Of a DNA stretch of 64,000 bases, positions 33,604 to 45,431 are shown piece by piece. The notes under the pieces were generated by a model. The model searched no databases and had not been told where the DNA came from. It saw only the letters and a program-made list of their open reading frames with translations. The DNA is from Cristatella mucedo. Its lineage: Eukaryota; Bryozoa; Phylactolaemata; Cristatellidae. The stretch lies in NCBI GenBank assembly GCA_009760855.2, contig WPIO01000101.1, positions 117,501-181,500 of the forward strand, given 5' to 3'. A program made the translations under genes and the position numbers. The stretch's first letter is position 1, and each line of letters begins with the position of its first letter.

Positions 33604-33790
33604 GTATGGTGAGCCGTTATGACTCACTAGGTAAGGCGGTTGCTTTTCACGACTTCGGTCCCGAGGTCGTGGGTTCGAATCCTGTGGTGGGCGATCCTTT
33701 ATTGCCACTGCAAGCGGCGGTGATAGCCGTCAAGGCTCTTCTGTCGCTATACAAAAAGAGGCTGTTTAATCAGCTAGTATTGATTTATGG
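33604..33790 (+). mobile_element. tRNA-derived SINE, family A (well preserved)
   Basis: Reads 'GGTGAGCCGTTATGACTCAC', 'TAGGTAAGGCGGTTGCTTTT' (A box), 'GTGGGTTCGAATCC' (B box), 'CCACTGCAAGCGGCGGTGAT', 'GAGGCTGTTTAATCAGCTAG', then a TATTGATTTAT end. Together with the copy at 51.7 kb it gives a good consensus. Confidence 0.9.
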
Positions 33791-33999
33791 TAGTACACGT
33801 TTCTCAGACGCGGTAATAATAACGGCGACGATACCGGCGAGGAAATATATCGCGCCGAGTGAGCGCGGAGAATCGTGAAGCTCGGCCTGATGCTCGTAAC
33901 AGTGAGACAGAGGCAGCGGAGCGCGAGTGATGGGTGCCGCTCGAAGCCGACAGAAGTACACAGGATGCCGCATACCCTTAGGCCGGCGCCACGCGCGTC

Positions 34000-35660
34000 G
34001 AGATAAGCAAGTGGCATTAGCGATCGCCCCGGACAAAGCGCGCGCGGCAGCGCCGGTCGCTGGTGCCCGTCGGCGCACGCGGCGGGCGGGCACCGGCGCC
34101 AGGCGACGCGCTAGGAAAGAGCGCGCGCGCGAGCGCGTGCGGCGGTAACGCCAGACTCTGCTGTTACCAAAGCAGGGCTGTGATATGGTAGCGTATCAGC
34201 ATATCCCAGCTACTTTGGCCAAAGCAGAGGTCCGCGCGTGCGCGGCTCCTCGGTTCTCGAGTGCTGCACGCCGACGGCGGTCCGCGCGCGGCGCGGCGTC
34301 CTCTCGGACAGCGGCGAACGTCGTCCGTCACGAGGAGCTACCGAGGCCGCGCGGTCGGCTTAATCTGCGCGCGCCGAAGTGAGCAGCGGCGGTGCCAGCT
34401 GCGGTGGCCACCGCGATCGCTGGCGCGGCGTAGGGTTGGCATATAAACGCCGACGCGGCGCTGCCGAACCCCGGGCGAGCCGCCGCCGCCGCTGCAGCGC
34501 GGCTGCAGCGGCGGCGAGCGTCCACCGCGGCCGGAGCTCGCGAGCGAGGCTCTGCCTACCTGCGAGATCGCGCCGCCACTGCGCGGCCGACTTCCGGCTG
34601 GCTCCGAGCGTGTAGCGAGCGACGGAGCGACAAGAGCGAACGGCGAGAGCGCACGGTCCGAGCGATCGTACGGGCGGCGCTGCGGCGCGGCCGCTGCCGC
34701 GCGACCGCAATCGCGCCGGCGATGGCGGGTTAACCACGGGCGAGCATCCATTGGCTGACAGGCCGCGCGGCTGCCTCGATTGGAGTTTAATGGAGGCGGG
34801 GAGGAGGTCGCCCGGCGAGGAGCCGGGGAAAGGGCGATCTGCGTTGGCTGCGGCGCCGCGGCCCAGTCGGCTCCTACCTGATGACGGACGGTATCGCGGA
34901 CGCCTTCCGCGCTCTTTGAGCTCCGCGGTTTTATGCTGTCAACCGGTGGGGCGGGCGGGCGGCCGGGGGCCGGCCGACGCTGGCCCCCGGGGACTCGCCT
35001 TGCAGCAGGTCGTGTTTTGCGACCTCTACGACCTCTGCGAGCTCTATGGATAGCGGGCGCGCGCTCACTCCCTCCCTCTCTCGGCGCCGGCACCGAAGCC
35101 TGACGGAAGGTGACCCCTGTCACTCGCTGAAAAGCGGGCGCGGGGTCGGTCGGTCGCAAGGTGCTCCACCGCCGCCGTCTCGCGCCCGCTTCTCCTGGTA
35201 CCGGCGCGAGCACGCGCGCTCTGGCGCTTGACCGGTCGATTGACAGGGCGCGTAGGGCTACGTTACTGGCGCCGACTGTCGGCGGCGGCGGCGGCGCTGG
35301 AGAGTTTGTTGTGAGTCCCGACGACCGGTGAACAAAAGCAGCCTCGAGGAGGAGTCCGCTCGGTAGCGGACGTCTGGTCGTGCGCGGACGCGACGCCGCT
35401 GCTTCTCGGCCCGGTACGACGCCGCAGCGGCAGCAGCAACGCCGCGGCGGCGCCTGTGTGGCGGCCCGCAAGACTGAGTAGCGGGGCCAGGTCGGTCGAA
35501 CAGTTGGGGAGCTCTCTCGCGGCGGCGGCGGCGGTGCTTGTCGAGGTCAGCTTCTGGTGACCAGAGAGTGCGGACGCTCGGCCGGAGCGGCGTCGCATAG
35601 CGAAGGGCCCGCTCTCCGCCGCCGCTTCCAGACATGCCGGCGGCCGGCATGGCTGCGCGG
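34000..35660. promoter_or_regulatory. CpG island, possible promoter
   Basis: About 1.6 kb of dense CpG, GC-rich on both strands, with long compositional frames (up to 377 codons on minus) that I do not call genes because their translations are Arg/Ala/Pro-rich with no domain. A TATA-like 'GCATATAAACGCC' occurs at about 34439-34451 on plus. Short CCATTGG/GATTGG elements occur near 34748-34782. Which gene it serves is unclear; no exon could be anchored. Confidence 0.45.
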
Positions 35661-36337
35661 ATCATTTGGTTTTGGTGGCTGGGGGAAATGCCGGCCTGCT
35701 GCACTGTGGCATCCGTGCGCGATTCTTGAGCGATCAGGTTTGAATCCGTTCGAATTCCCTAACGCCTTTTGCGAAATCTCGGGCGAGAGCGTAGCGACTC
35801 TCTGCGCATCAACCGGATCATCGCCGCGTCAACGCGTCGCCGCTAGGACTCGATCTGTTAATTTAAAGCTGGGTGTCCAATTCAATCCAGCTTACCGATG
35901 CTCCTAGCGGAGGAGCAGAGCAGCTGGAAGATGTAGCAATCGCGACACAGATGCCATTCCGCGGCGGTGATCTTCTACCCTGGCATTATATCAGCGCTCC
36001 GACAATCCGGTAGTCGGTCTCCACAAATGCATTTTCTGCGAGCCTTTGGCCAGCCTGGTATGGGTTCTCCGAGGCTGACCAAATCGACAACAGCGCGACT
36101 GGAGTACGCGCGCCCGGTTGCCTGTTTGACCAGGCCTCTCGCTTGGCTAGGTGCGGATTCGTCTTTAGAGGATGAGGCAATAGGATGACGCATAGATTCT
36201 CCTTCCCTCCCAGGGACTAGCTCCCCCTGGCGCCGCGAACTACCGTTGGCGCGTTTAGCGCTGAGTCGATCCTGCTGCTGATTCGGCTACATGCCTTTTA
36301 GTATTCTGCGCCTCTTCGAGTCACCGATTAGGTAATG
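35661..36337. other. No gene recognised
   Basis: Ordinary composition; short frames only; no repeat family recognised. Confidence 0.35.
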
Positions 36338-36475
36338 TATAATTTTGATTTGCATAGCGCCCTATGAGAACTTAATCTGTACTCTGAGTTTCACGCACGC
36401 ACACCACGGCGCTCGAGCCCACGACCTCGGCCAGAGCGAGCACCTTAACTACAGGGCGAAACCGGCGCGGCAATG
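36338..36475 (-). mobile_element. tRNA-derived SINE, family B
   Basis: Minus-strand: 'TTTGCATAGCGCCCTATGAG' (tail complement), 'GCTCGAGCCCACGACCTCGG' (B-box arm complement), 'GAGCACCTTAACTACAGGGC' (head complement). Confidence 0.85.
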
Positions 36476-36529
36476 GTTCTTTATCCACTCTAGACTAATG
36501 ACTGCCCAGGCAAAAGCCGCTCGTAATGC

Positions 36530-36950
36530 GTAAGCGGACTGCGCCGCGGAGGACGTGCGCAGTTGGACGCTCACGGCATCCGCTCCTTGCGGCCCGCGCC
36601 GACGATCGCGACGTCTTCCTACTTGCCTGCAGGTGGCGCTGCGGCGTACCGAACCGTTCGAACCGAATCGCGTCGGCCGGTCTCGGCCGGCGCGTCCGCC
36701 AGTGTATCGAGCGGCCTGCGACCCACGATTCTGCTGCGGGTGGCCCACCGTCTACTCGTACGGAAACGCCGCGGCGAAATTCGCTCCTTCCTGTGCGTTC
36801 GCTCTAGCTGCACGAAGGGACGCTTCGCATCCCACCGCGAGAAACGCGACCACTCGCGGTCTCTCTCTCGCTTTTGCTCTCTCACTCACTCGTCCTTCCC
36901 CTCACCCCGCTCGTCTGTCTCTCCGCGGTTCTCGCTCTTCTCACCGTCAG

Positions 36951-37008
<58 letters not shown>

Positions 37009-37405
37009 TCTTCCTCTCACTCGATCACTTCTTCTTTCAAGCTCGCTCGATCGCTTCAGATAACAACTCCGCATACTCCTTTCTCTCGTCTCTCTCTCGT
37101 CTCTTCGTCGCCATTTTCTGTCAGTCTTTGTCTGCTGCTCTTATTCCTGTCTCTCAGTCTGTCGGCCTCACATTAAGTCTTTCTCGCTTGCTGTCCGCTC
37201 CTCTTTTGACGTAGTGAGTGCGGTATTCCTACGCCACTTTAAGCCCAGAGTAGATGCCGCAAGACTACAGACTCTGGGCCCGAGGAAAGGAGGGTTTTCC
37301 CTCCCCCCATTTCTCTCTCTCTCTCTGCCGTATAATTCACCTGCTTCTCTACCTTGTGCGCTTCCTCTCTGTCTCCCTCTCTGTCTCCCTCTCTGTCTGT
37401 CTGTC

Positions 37406-37444
<39 letters not shown>

Positions 37445-37451
37445 CTCAGTC

Positions 37452-37500
<49 letters not shown>

Positions 37501-37720
37501 GTGTCTCTGTTCTCTCAGTCTCTCTCTGTCTGTCTCAGTCTCTGTCTGTCTGTCTCAGTCTCTCTCTGTCTCTGTCTCTCTGCCACGGTCTCTCTCTGTC
37601 TCTCTCTGTCTCTCTCTGTCTGTCTCAGTCTCTGTCTGTCTGTCTCAGTCTCTCTCTGTCTCTGTCTCTCTGCCACGGTCTCTCTCTGTCTCTCTCTGTC
37701 TCTCTCTGTCTCTCTCTGTC

Positions 37721-37812
<92 letters not shown>

Positions 37813-38560
37813 CATCTCTCTCTTCTACGATGGCCTCTCGCCGCTCTTAGCGGTGCGGAAAGCTAGATAGCTAGCGTTCCGCAGCCCCACCCCTCCGGTC
37901 TGAAATCCTCCCTCATCTTCATCTGTGCAGCCGCGCGCCAAGCCATTTCCTTGACGTCGATCGGCAGCAGAAGAGAAGAAAAGGCGTCGCACGTATCGTT
38001 CAAGCGGGACCGCTGTCTTCTGCGAACGCATGCAAAAGCCAGGTTCTCGCACGCCGCCCGTTCCCGGCGCCTCGCCGCCGTTAGGCGGCAGCGTTCGCCG
38101 TCTTCGCGGCGGCGGAATGTGTCAGGCAGAATGCGGCTTAGCGCGCTTCGAGCAGGCTGCCTGCGGCCCGGGGAAAGGGCGGTGAGTGCGGCATTTCGTG
38201 CGTAGCAATTGAGGCAACCAGGGCAGCGTACTTGTCCAGCTGGGCTCAGCGAAACTGCCGCAGCGGAACAGAACGGGATCGACCGTTTGAAGAACGGGCG
38301 TCTTTCAGGCGGATGTTCCCGCCGTCGCGACGCACTACAACGCCTCTTTGCGGAACGGAAGCGAGATTTCGAATGCGCGCGTCTGCGCGCATTCGTCGTG
38401 AATGAACGCACCGCCAGGACCCGGCGGAGGAATGCCTTTCGGCTCGTGCGCGCCCGGGTAATGGGCGTCGCGGACCGCGCCAATGGCGCCATTTCCCCAC
38501 GAAGCGAAGCAACTGAGGCTCGCACCGCCGGCCAAGGCGCCGCGACTTTCAAAGAGCTCG
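36530..38560. repeat. GC-rich DNA with large CT/CTGT satellite blocks
   Basis: 36530-36870 and 38040-38560 are CpG-rich. Between them, 36951-37003 is (CT)n and 37311-37828 is a CTCT/CTGT block ending in about 70 bp of pure CT. Inside the latter, 37531-37590 and 37621-37680 are identical, so a 90-bp higher-order unit is duplicated. Frames through here are Ser/Leu/Val/Cys-rich artefacts. No gene is recognised. Confidence 0.8.
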
Positions 38561-38807
38561 ATCTTCAACTTGACTACGACCAGTTATAGAAAGATTGCGT
38601 AGGTAGCACTTGCGGGCAACATTCGGACTGCGGCTCGCGCTAGGTCTGGGCGGCGAACGCGGGTCACGCCCAATGGACGCAAGTTCGACAGCTACACGAG
38701 ATCCAGGGCAATTCTGCGGACCGCCGCTCAGTACTAGGCCACCCACCTCGCAAGGGCGGGACGTCGCATCACGTGACTTTACCGCTCCAGCGGCTGACGG
38801 TGTAACT

Positions 38808-38993
38808 CGGCGATTCTCAACCTGTGGGTTGCGACCCCTTTGGGGGTCGAACGTATCTTTCGCTGGGGTCGCCTAAGACCTCCGGAAAACAAGTATATCC
38901 ACATTTTGCACACAATAATTTTATGGTTGGGGTCGCCGCAACACGAGGAACTGTCTTAAAGGGTCGCGGCGTTAGGAAGGTTGAGAACCCCCC
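38808..38993 (+). mobile_element. SPIN-like hAT MITE, second copy
   Basis: Left end 'GATTCTCAACCTGTGGGTTG', then 'CGACCCCTTTGGGGGTCGAAC', 'GGGGTCGCCTAAGACCTCCG', 'TGGTTGGGGTCGCCGCAACA', right end 'GGAAGGTTGAGAACC'. It is the reverse-oriented counterpart of the 7133-7320 copy, about 75-80 percent alike by eye and of nearly the same length. No clear 8-bp target duplication remains. Confidence 0.75.
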
Positions 38994-39517
38994 ACCGTCC
39001 GTTATATTGGATCAGATAACATCCAGTGACGTCATCCGCGGTGCGACGCCGCCTTCCGGGGATACTTCCACCCGCCTAGTGCGCGTTCGGCCTTTACGTG
39101 TCCTACCGCGGGATTTCGCATGCATTCTGTGTTTGCACTAGATATTTACGCATTTCTCTTATACTATTAGACTGCGACTTTTTTAAAAACCCTTTTCAGA
39201 GTACCGCAGAGATTAGGACCGGTCTTTGCGGCGCTACGCACGCTCCTCAGCTGCATAAAGATGGCGACTACGTGCGCGAGTGCTAAGAGCCCCCTGCTCC
39301 AAGCTGCCCCGCACTCAGCGCGAACCTTGCACCAATTTATCCGCGTGGTTTTAACCGATACGCGTACGTCCGTCTGCGACCGCTGGGATTCTGCCACCAT
39401 AATCCGGGAAAATCAACCCAGGACACTCTCGAGAAAAGTACACCGCGAGTGCTCGCAAAAAATCGGATCCGCACACGTTTTGTTGCCGATGCACTGAGTT
39501 TTTGTGATTCCCCCCGA
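38994..39517. other. No gene recognised
   Basis: Short frames only, no repeat family, near 50 percent GC. Confidence 0.35.
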
Positions 39518-39660
39518 GCTGGTTTTGTCTAGCGGTTAAGGTGCTCGCCTCGACCAAGATCTGGCTGAGCTTGTGGGCTCGAGCCCCGAGGCACAAGTGA
39601 AGAGCCTGAATAGAGATTAAGTTCTCTTGGGGCGCTATACAAATAAATTTTATATAATTT
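39518..39660 (+). mobile_element. tRNA-derived SINE, family B (well preserved)
   Basis: 'GCTGGTTTTGTCTAGCGGTT', 'AAGGTGCTCGCCTCGACCAA' (A-box side), 'GTGGGCTCGAGCCCCGAGGC' (B box), 'GAATAGAGATTAAGTTCTCT' and 'TGGGGCGCTATACAAATAAA', then AT-rich. It defines the family consensus here. Confidence 0.9.
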
Positions 39661-39814
39661 TAAATTGATTTGGAGCCTTTTGAGGAAAAAACTCGTAGCG
39701 TACAAACCGCACTGATGGGAGATACGATTTCTTTTTAGAGATTACTTGCGGTGCTCGACGGCTGTCGGGCGATCTGTTCAAAGCTCCACGCCTCCGTCAT
39801 GCCTCCTCGCGACG

Positions 39815-39995
39815 CTAGTGCTACCGTGGTCAAGGTGAATTTATTTGACGGCCAAGGTCGTCGTTTGAGCACCGTGGCAAGCGTAAAGCGCATGAATAGA
39901 GATGAGGTTTTCTTAGAGCGCTACATAAACGATATATACACACACATATATATATATATATATACATATATATATACATATATATATATATATGT
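39815..39995 (+). mobile_element. SINE-B copy with (TA)n tail
   Basis: A degenerate head, then 'GCATGAATAGAGATGAGGTT', 'TTCTTAGAGCGCTACATAAA', directly followed by a TA-rich microsatellite (39934-39995). The microsatellite may have grown from the SINE's A/T-rich 3' end. Confidence 0.7.
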
Positions 39996-40349
39996 AAATA
40001 TAGATTGGTAACGGTAATTTCATTTGTGGTATTTTTATTAGTATTTTCGCTATTGTATTGCAGCTGCACAACTGTAGTCGGTGTAGTAGCATATTTAAAA
40101 GCACCTATTTCACCAAGCCTCGCGCCTCAAAGGTGGAAACGATTGACGTCCGCATTTCTCCGTTGTTGGGGTGACTACGCGTCGCGGCAATTTGTTCGTT
40201 CAGTAATTCGAGGATTGCCTGACGACGGCCGCCTGGCTGGCTGAGCCAGAATGAAACAGGCGTCCGTAATGCACTCAGCAGCCCAACAGTAATATCCTAG
40301 CGCTGGCAAGGAAGGAATAAGATTGGTCGTCGAGTCGAGTGGCTCAGCG

Positions 40350-41200
40350 CTCGCGACAGCGAGTCCACGTCATCGGCGGCCGAACAACACGCCGAGCGCT
40401 CGTCTTTTCCGTTTGCCTTTCGCAATGCGAGTGGCCGCCGCGTTAGCCCCGCCGCAGCTCGCGCGCCTACACACCCTGACGAGTCGCCTCCACACCAAAT
40501 GAGGGCACGCTCTCGTTTATAGGGGGCGCTCGGCATCAACGTCGCCTCGACCGTCGTCGGTTGCCGCGTAAGGCGACTATCTTATTCGCTCTCAGTTCGG
40601 CCGCCGTGGCCGCCGCCTCCTGGCTCTTCCTCCGGCCTCGCGGCCAAGCTGCCGCGGCGGCGTCGTCAGTGGACGCCGCCGAGCCGCTCTCTTGCGCCCT
40701 GAGACGCTCGGAGAGCGAGAGGCGGCGCCGCCGCCGACGACGCCGTCGCGACCCAGAGACGGCGGAGAGCCTCGCGCAATTACCCCCGCCCGAATGGCGT
40801 CGCGCGAAAACAGGCGGTATAGCCGGCCCGCTGAGATGCCGGCGGCGGTGGACTTGCGGCCGCAGGTAGCGGACGTGACTCATGCGCTCAATGGGATTCG
40901 GCAGCAGCCGCAGCCGAGGCAGCTGCAGCCGCTTCCGCGGCTCCCGCTCAGCAGGAAACGCCAGCGGTCTCGCGGCTTTCCGCCGCTATTGATACGGGAC
41001 AAAATGATTGCCTGCTGGAAGTCGCGCGCGAACAAAGGCGAGTCGAGCAGAGGGCGTGCCCAATTACCGGCTGCAGCTCGTACGACACCGCGGACAAAGG
41101 GAGTCGCATCAGACGGACGGGTAGAGGGGCTGGAGGGGGCGGTAGTGCAGACAACTACTCCGGCGTTCCTTCCATCTCCGACTCCATGCCTGACCTAGCT
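40350..41200 (+). CDS. CpG island with a candidate coding start at 40794
   Basis: The region is CpG-rich. On plus, an ATG at 40794 (CCGAATGGC) opens MASRENRRYSRPAEMPAAVD and remains open to a stop at 41196-41198 (about 134 codons). A possible donor CAG|GTAGCG at 40866 would cut it to 24 codons in phase 0. The translation is basic and Pro/Gln-rich and resembles nothing I know. Open frames in such GC-rich DNA are weak evidence, so this is a low-confidence candidate. The 72-nt exon reading would be a promoter-proximal first exon. Confidence 0.22.
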
Positions 41201-41227
41201 AGTAGCTCTGGAGCTTCCGGTACTGAA

Positions 41228-41368
41228 GGTGCTTGTTTGGCCCTGCGGTTAAGGTGCTCGCCCCGACCAAGGTCTGGCTGAGGTCGTGGGCTCGCGCCCC
41301 GAGGCATATGTGAAGCGCCTTAATAGGGATTAAGTTCTCTTGGGGCGCTATATAAACAAATTATATTT
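41228..41368 (+). mobile_element. tRNA-derived SINE, family B
   Basis: 'CTTGTTTGGCCCTGCGGTTA', 'AGGTGCTCGCCCCGACCAAG', 'GTCGTGGGCTCGCGCCCCGA' and the tail 'TCTCTTGGGGCGCTATATAA'. Its 3' end abuts a family-A SINE. Confidence 0.9.
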
Positions 41369-41545
41369 TGGTGAGCTTGATGGCACACTAGGTAAGGCGA
41401 TTGCTTTTCACGACCTCTGTCCCGATGTCGTGGGTTCGAATCCTGCGGTAGGCGATCTTTTGTTGCCTCTGCGAGCACTGGTGATAACCGCAAAGGCTCT
41501 TGTGCCGCTGTTCAAAAGAGGCTGTTAAATCAGCCAGTATTTATT
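41369..41545 (+). mobile_element. tRNA-derived SINE, family A, directly after a SINE-B
   Basis: 'GGTGAGCTTGATGGCACACT', 'AGGTAAGGCGATTGCTTTTC', 'GTGGGTTCGAATCCTGCGG', 'GAGGCTGTTAAATCAGCCAG', then a TATTTATTATT end. Same orientation as the SINE-B just upstream, producing a head-to-tail composite. Confidence 0.9.
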
Positions 41546-41629
41546 ATTATTTATTTATTATTTAACGCATGCAAGGCCAGCAAGTAAGTATGAAACCCGT
41601 TGGATCTGCTCCGCCGAAAATCTGTTCGA

Positions 41630-41960
41630 CATATAATAATATTACATTTGTATAGCACCTTTAGACATATAATAATATTGCATTTGTATAGCACCTTCAG
41701 AGAACTCAATCTCTTTTTAGGCCCGTTACATTTGCTGCTAAGGAAGCATGATCGAATGGTTGATGGTAGCATGCTCGATGTCAACAAGCATAGCATAGAG
41801 GTGACATGCATAGGGTAAGCATGCATAAGCACTCAATGGACACATCGTAAGGAACAAGCAAACGCTGCAAGGAACGGGTACGGTTTTAGCTTCTCTTTTA
41901 AATGTCGTTCAGAGGATGTCTTGACGTAAGTCCGTCGTGAGTGCCAGGATGCTCCATTAG
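41630..41960 (-). repeat. LINE-tail-type repeat with a 36-bp duplication
   Basis: It opens with 'ACATATAATAATATTACATT' plus 'TGTATAGCACCTTTAG', immediately repeated with one or two changes (41629-41664 and 41665-41700). It continues 'AACTCAATCTCTTTTTAGGC', 'ATCGAATGGTTGATGGTAGC' and 'GGTGACATGCATAGGGTAAG'. Longest copy of this family here. Confidence 0.75.
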
Positions 41961-44439
41961 CCAATCAGGTTTGGCAATACCGTGACAAGCAAGTTTTTCA
42001 GGGTGACTACTGAAATTTACTGGGTGAGTGAGAAATGCCTAGATTCTGGTTGTGAGTGGCCGATTGGCTCCCTACGTACCATTTTCTCTCATGGCTGGCA
42101 ATAGAAATTCGTGAATCGCCATCAGTTTGACATCAAGGCGCACGGGAAAGTGGCTCCACAATCACAAAGTGAAGTGCAACGCATACAATCCGCTCAACAG
42201 TAGCTCTGGCTTCACTCACCACTAGAGACAACGAACTGAAACCGCTATTCATAGGACATGCTGCCAAGCTGAGGGCTTTCAAAGGGAAAGCGGCGAGCGA
42301 AGCAAGAAGGACTTTCTATACTGCCGCACAGCAAAGGCATGGATGGCAGGCATAACAATCAGGGATTGGGTGCAAACGTTGGATCGACATACGAGCAGAG
42401 ATAACCAGAGCCAGATTTTACTTCTCTTGGACAAGTGGCTTCGAGCCGCTGAGTCCAATTCTACCTCTGCAGCAGTCGCAGTCAGCTAGACTAACGCACT
42501 GACATGCAACAAAGATCGTGAGAGAGGACTCATGGCATGGGACAGAGGAAGGGAAATCGCGTGGAGGTCGCCTCCGTTTCCATGGCATTAAAAGGGAGCA
42601 GGTGCATGAGAGATGAGCACGTGACACTGCTGCCGGCTTGAGCAGGGGGGGGGGAGGAGGGGGCTTAATAGGACGCAGCCGGTGCCGCCTGCAATAGGCA
42701 GCGCTGCCTACTGCACAGAGCACACGTGTATGGACCGCTGCGACGCAGCGCTGCTCGCGAACCCACGTGGCGAGGCTTTGCCCGAGCGAGCAGCAGCCAA
42801 GCACGGCTGCCGTCTGGCTCAGCCGAATAGCTGAGACCAGGGCAAATGGGAATTCGGTGTCAATATGGCCATTCGTACTGTACGTCAACGCCATTCGCCG
42901 GCGAGAGTGCTAATGGTGGAATGAGTAATCGTGCGAACTCGCCGAAGTCGCAAGAGTCTTGTCCAAAAATAGTAGAAACGAGGGCGTCGCTCGCAAATTT
43001 TGATTTCTCGCCTATTCGATTAGTTGTACAGCTTCGAAAAGATAACCGTGGATCACAAAAAGCGTTAACTACAAGTGCTCACGCAGACCTCCCGTAAACT
43101 AATTCTGTACGTTCGGCTACCCTCTGATGCCATCAGAGTGACGTTATACTTATAAGAGCACATATTCTTGCCGGATGTGTAGTCCAAAGCATTCCACTAA
43201 ATGCATATTTTTATGGGCAGCTCTGAGACTGCATCACTACTCGCCACCTTGGGCAAACTCTGGCTCTGTGTGTGGTGTGTGTGTGTGCTTTTAGTGATGA
43301 TCGGAACGCTGCGCTATATCTAGAAGCGAAACCCATGCGTGGCTCATGTCCTCGATCTCTCGTTGCTCTATGTGCGGTCGTATTTGCTGTAAGAGGAATT
43401 AAAGGCTCTTTCGCCCGGTTACGTGATGACTGTGCGTCCGTGAGACTCACTACACTCTCCGATGAATTTATCGTATTTTTCCACGGTGACGAAATATCGA
43501 ACGGCCATTTCGAATGAAGCGAAGCAGTCCGTGTTCATTGCAACGGCACACTGTAGCTGAAGATGTTGCCCGCGCTCCCAACTGCGCAGCAGGTCCCAAC
43601 AGTCTAGCTGTCGACCTGTCAGCGCGACTATTGCAGGCTGTGCAGCAGTAACACGGTGCATCAATTTCTAGCTGGACAATGTTCAGTGTCACGCAATATC
43701 CCCCCCCCCAATGTCCACGAGCCGATTCTCGCGAGCTTCGACTTATAATGACATGCCTACTAATTGTTTGCCTCTATTAGAAAAATGCGAATAGGCTGCG
43801 AGCTTACTTTTCCGGTGCTGAGCAAGAGGCCTGAAGCTACTGCCTGACTCACCGACTGGATTTGCAGAGCAACTTCGAGCCGGAAAATGCGCACCACAAA
43901 CCCGAGATACTGAGACCAGCGAACCCCCCAACTCTGCCCCCCCCCCCCCCCCCCCCCCGCTGGGTGCCTTGGAGAGTTTTCGCAGGCAGCTCTGTGAGCA
44001 CAGCACCAACTAGACCGTGCTTGGAACGAACGGAGGAGCAAAGGTAAGGAGCAACATCAAGGGCACGGAGGGGAAGAGGAAGGCACGGAGGGGAAGAGGA
44101 CGGGGGTAAAGGGCCTGACACCTGCAGGCTGGACAGTCAGGGGTGCGAGCGCTTGGCAGCTGCAAGCAGGTCGTCGAGTTGCGGGAGCCCGGATGTCCGC
44201 GATCTGTCAATGCTGACCTTGTTTTTCCAGCCACACGAGTCAGGCCCAAGGTCGTCTGCCGCCAGCCTCTCGACACGCTCGCCTCTATGCCGGGCAGGCG
44301 CCCGGCATTGCTCTCTCCACCAGCCCGCCCACCCACCCACCCACCAGGATGACCTGTTGAGCAAACCACCACACTAACCCAAGCACTGCGTTACGTGCAG
44401 TCAGCCGTAGCGGCTGACCGTCATGCAAACCGGCGAGAC
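41961..44439. other. No gene recognised; long C homopolymer at about 43936-43958
   Basis: Frames of up to 158 codons (42418-42894 minus) show no domain. A C run of over 20 bases at about 43936-43958 and smaller G/C runs at 42646 and 43701 are present. GT repeats occur at 43265-43286. Confidence 0.45.
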
Positions 44440-44580
44440 AAAGAATAATAATTCAATTTGTAAAGCCCACTAACACAACTTGATCTCTTTCCGGGCACTT
44501 CACGAACATGAGAAATGTGGGCCACGAACACAATGGGTACGTCCGAAGAATAAGTGGGACCGTGGGATCGGACAGGACTG
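44440..44580 (-). repeat. LINE-tail-type repeat fragment
   Basis: 'AATAATAATTCAATTTGTAA', 'CTTGATCTCTTTCCGGGCAC': diverged tail pattern in minus orientation. The stretch from here to 45430 has no recognisable gene. Confidence 0.5.
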
Positions 44581-45431
44581 AGTATGAGCAGCTAACTTGA
44601 GGCCCGTCATTTCGACAAGCATAGAACGCCAGCCAAGAACGTGATTGGCTGCTGCCAGACAGCCAGTTTCAATACTATTTATTCAGCTACCCAAGGTCAC
44701 CCACGTCAATGGCTGTTTTCTAAAAGCTTACGAATGAAGAGCCCCGAAAAGTTCGATCATAGGAGCGGGCCGCTGTGCTCCGAGAAGAGTCGAATCAAAA
44801 GTACATGCTACTGGCAGACGTGTCCCTCCCTCTACTCTCCTGTATGTCGTGATAATGGCCAATCCGTCCACGTCCAGTCTCTCTCATCATTTTCTATCTC
44901 AGGCCCAGACACGTGCTCACTCTTTTATGCTCTCTTCTCATTTATACTTTTCTACTGCGTTGCTCTTGATCGATCACAGCCCCCTTTCCTCTCTCAGCCC
45001 ACCTCTCTCTCTCTGACTTGCTTCCGGTTCTTCCACTCACTCTGCCGTCGTGGACGGTCCCGGAGTGCAGTCTCTCTCATATAAATGAGGTCTGTGCTAG
45101 AGCTGCACCGGATAGAGAAGAAGCCCTCCACGGAGCAGCTCGTTTTACTGGCAGTCCTAATGGCTGCACCAGCCGCTAGTTGCTCAGCACCAACCCGAGA
45201 CAATCATGTAATTAGTTGTTCCGAAATGTGCTTCAAGTGGGGTCCGAGTTAAAGAGTGTGCTGAATAAGCCGCAAGTTGTCAGACCGGCGCCGGACTGAC
45301 CCAAGAGATGACGGCAAGCACCGGATACTTTCAAGGGGAGACCGTGGCCATCAGCTGCGTCAGGTCCTGGGCAGCAAAGCGAGCTAGGTTCAAGGCGCAA
45401 GCCAAGTGGCAGTGCTGCGGGTGCTGCTGAA

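Noticed and set aside
34338-35471. 377-codon minus-strand frame and overlapping frames
   Set aside because: The DNA is extremely CpG-rich, so stops are rare in all frames; the translation is Arg/Ala/Pro-rich without a domain.
37214-37870. Ser/Leu/Cys-rich frames across the CT satellite
   Set aside because: Products of CT/CTGT simple sequence.
40561-40869. Frame beginning LPRKATILFALSSAAVAAAS with a membrane-like segment
   Set aside because: It has no ATG (it starts at TTG) and lies in a CpG island.
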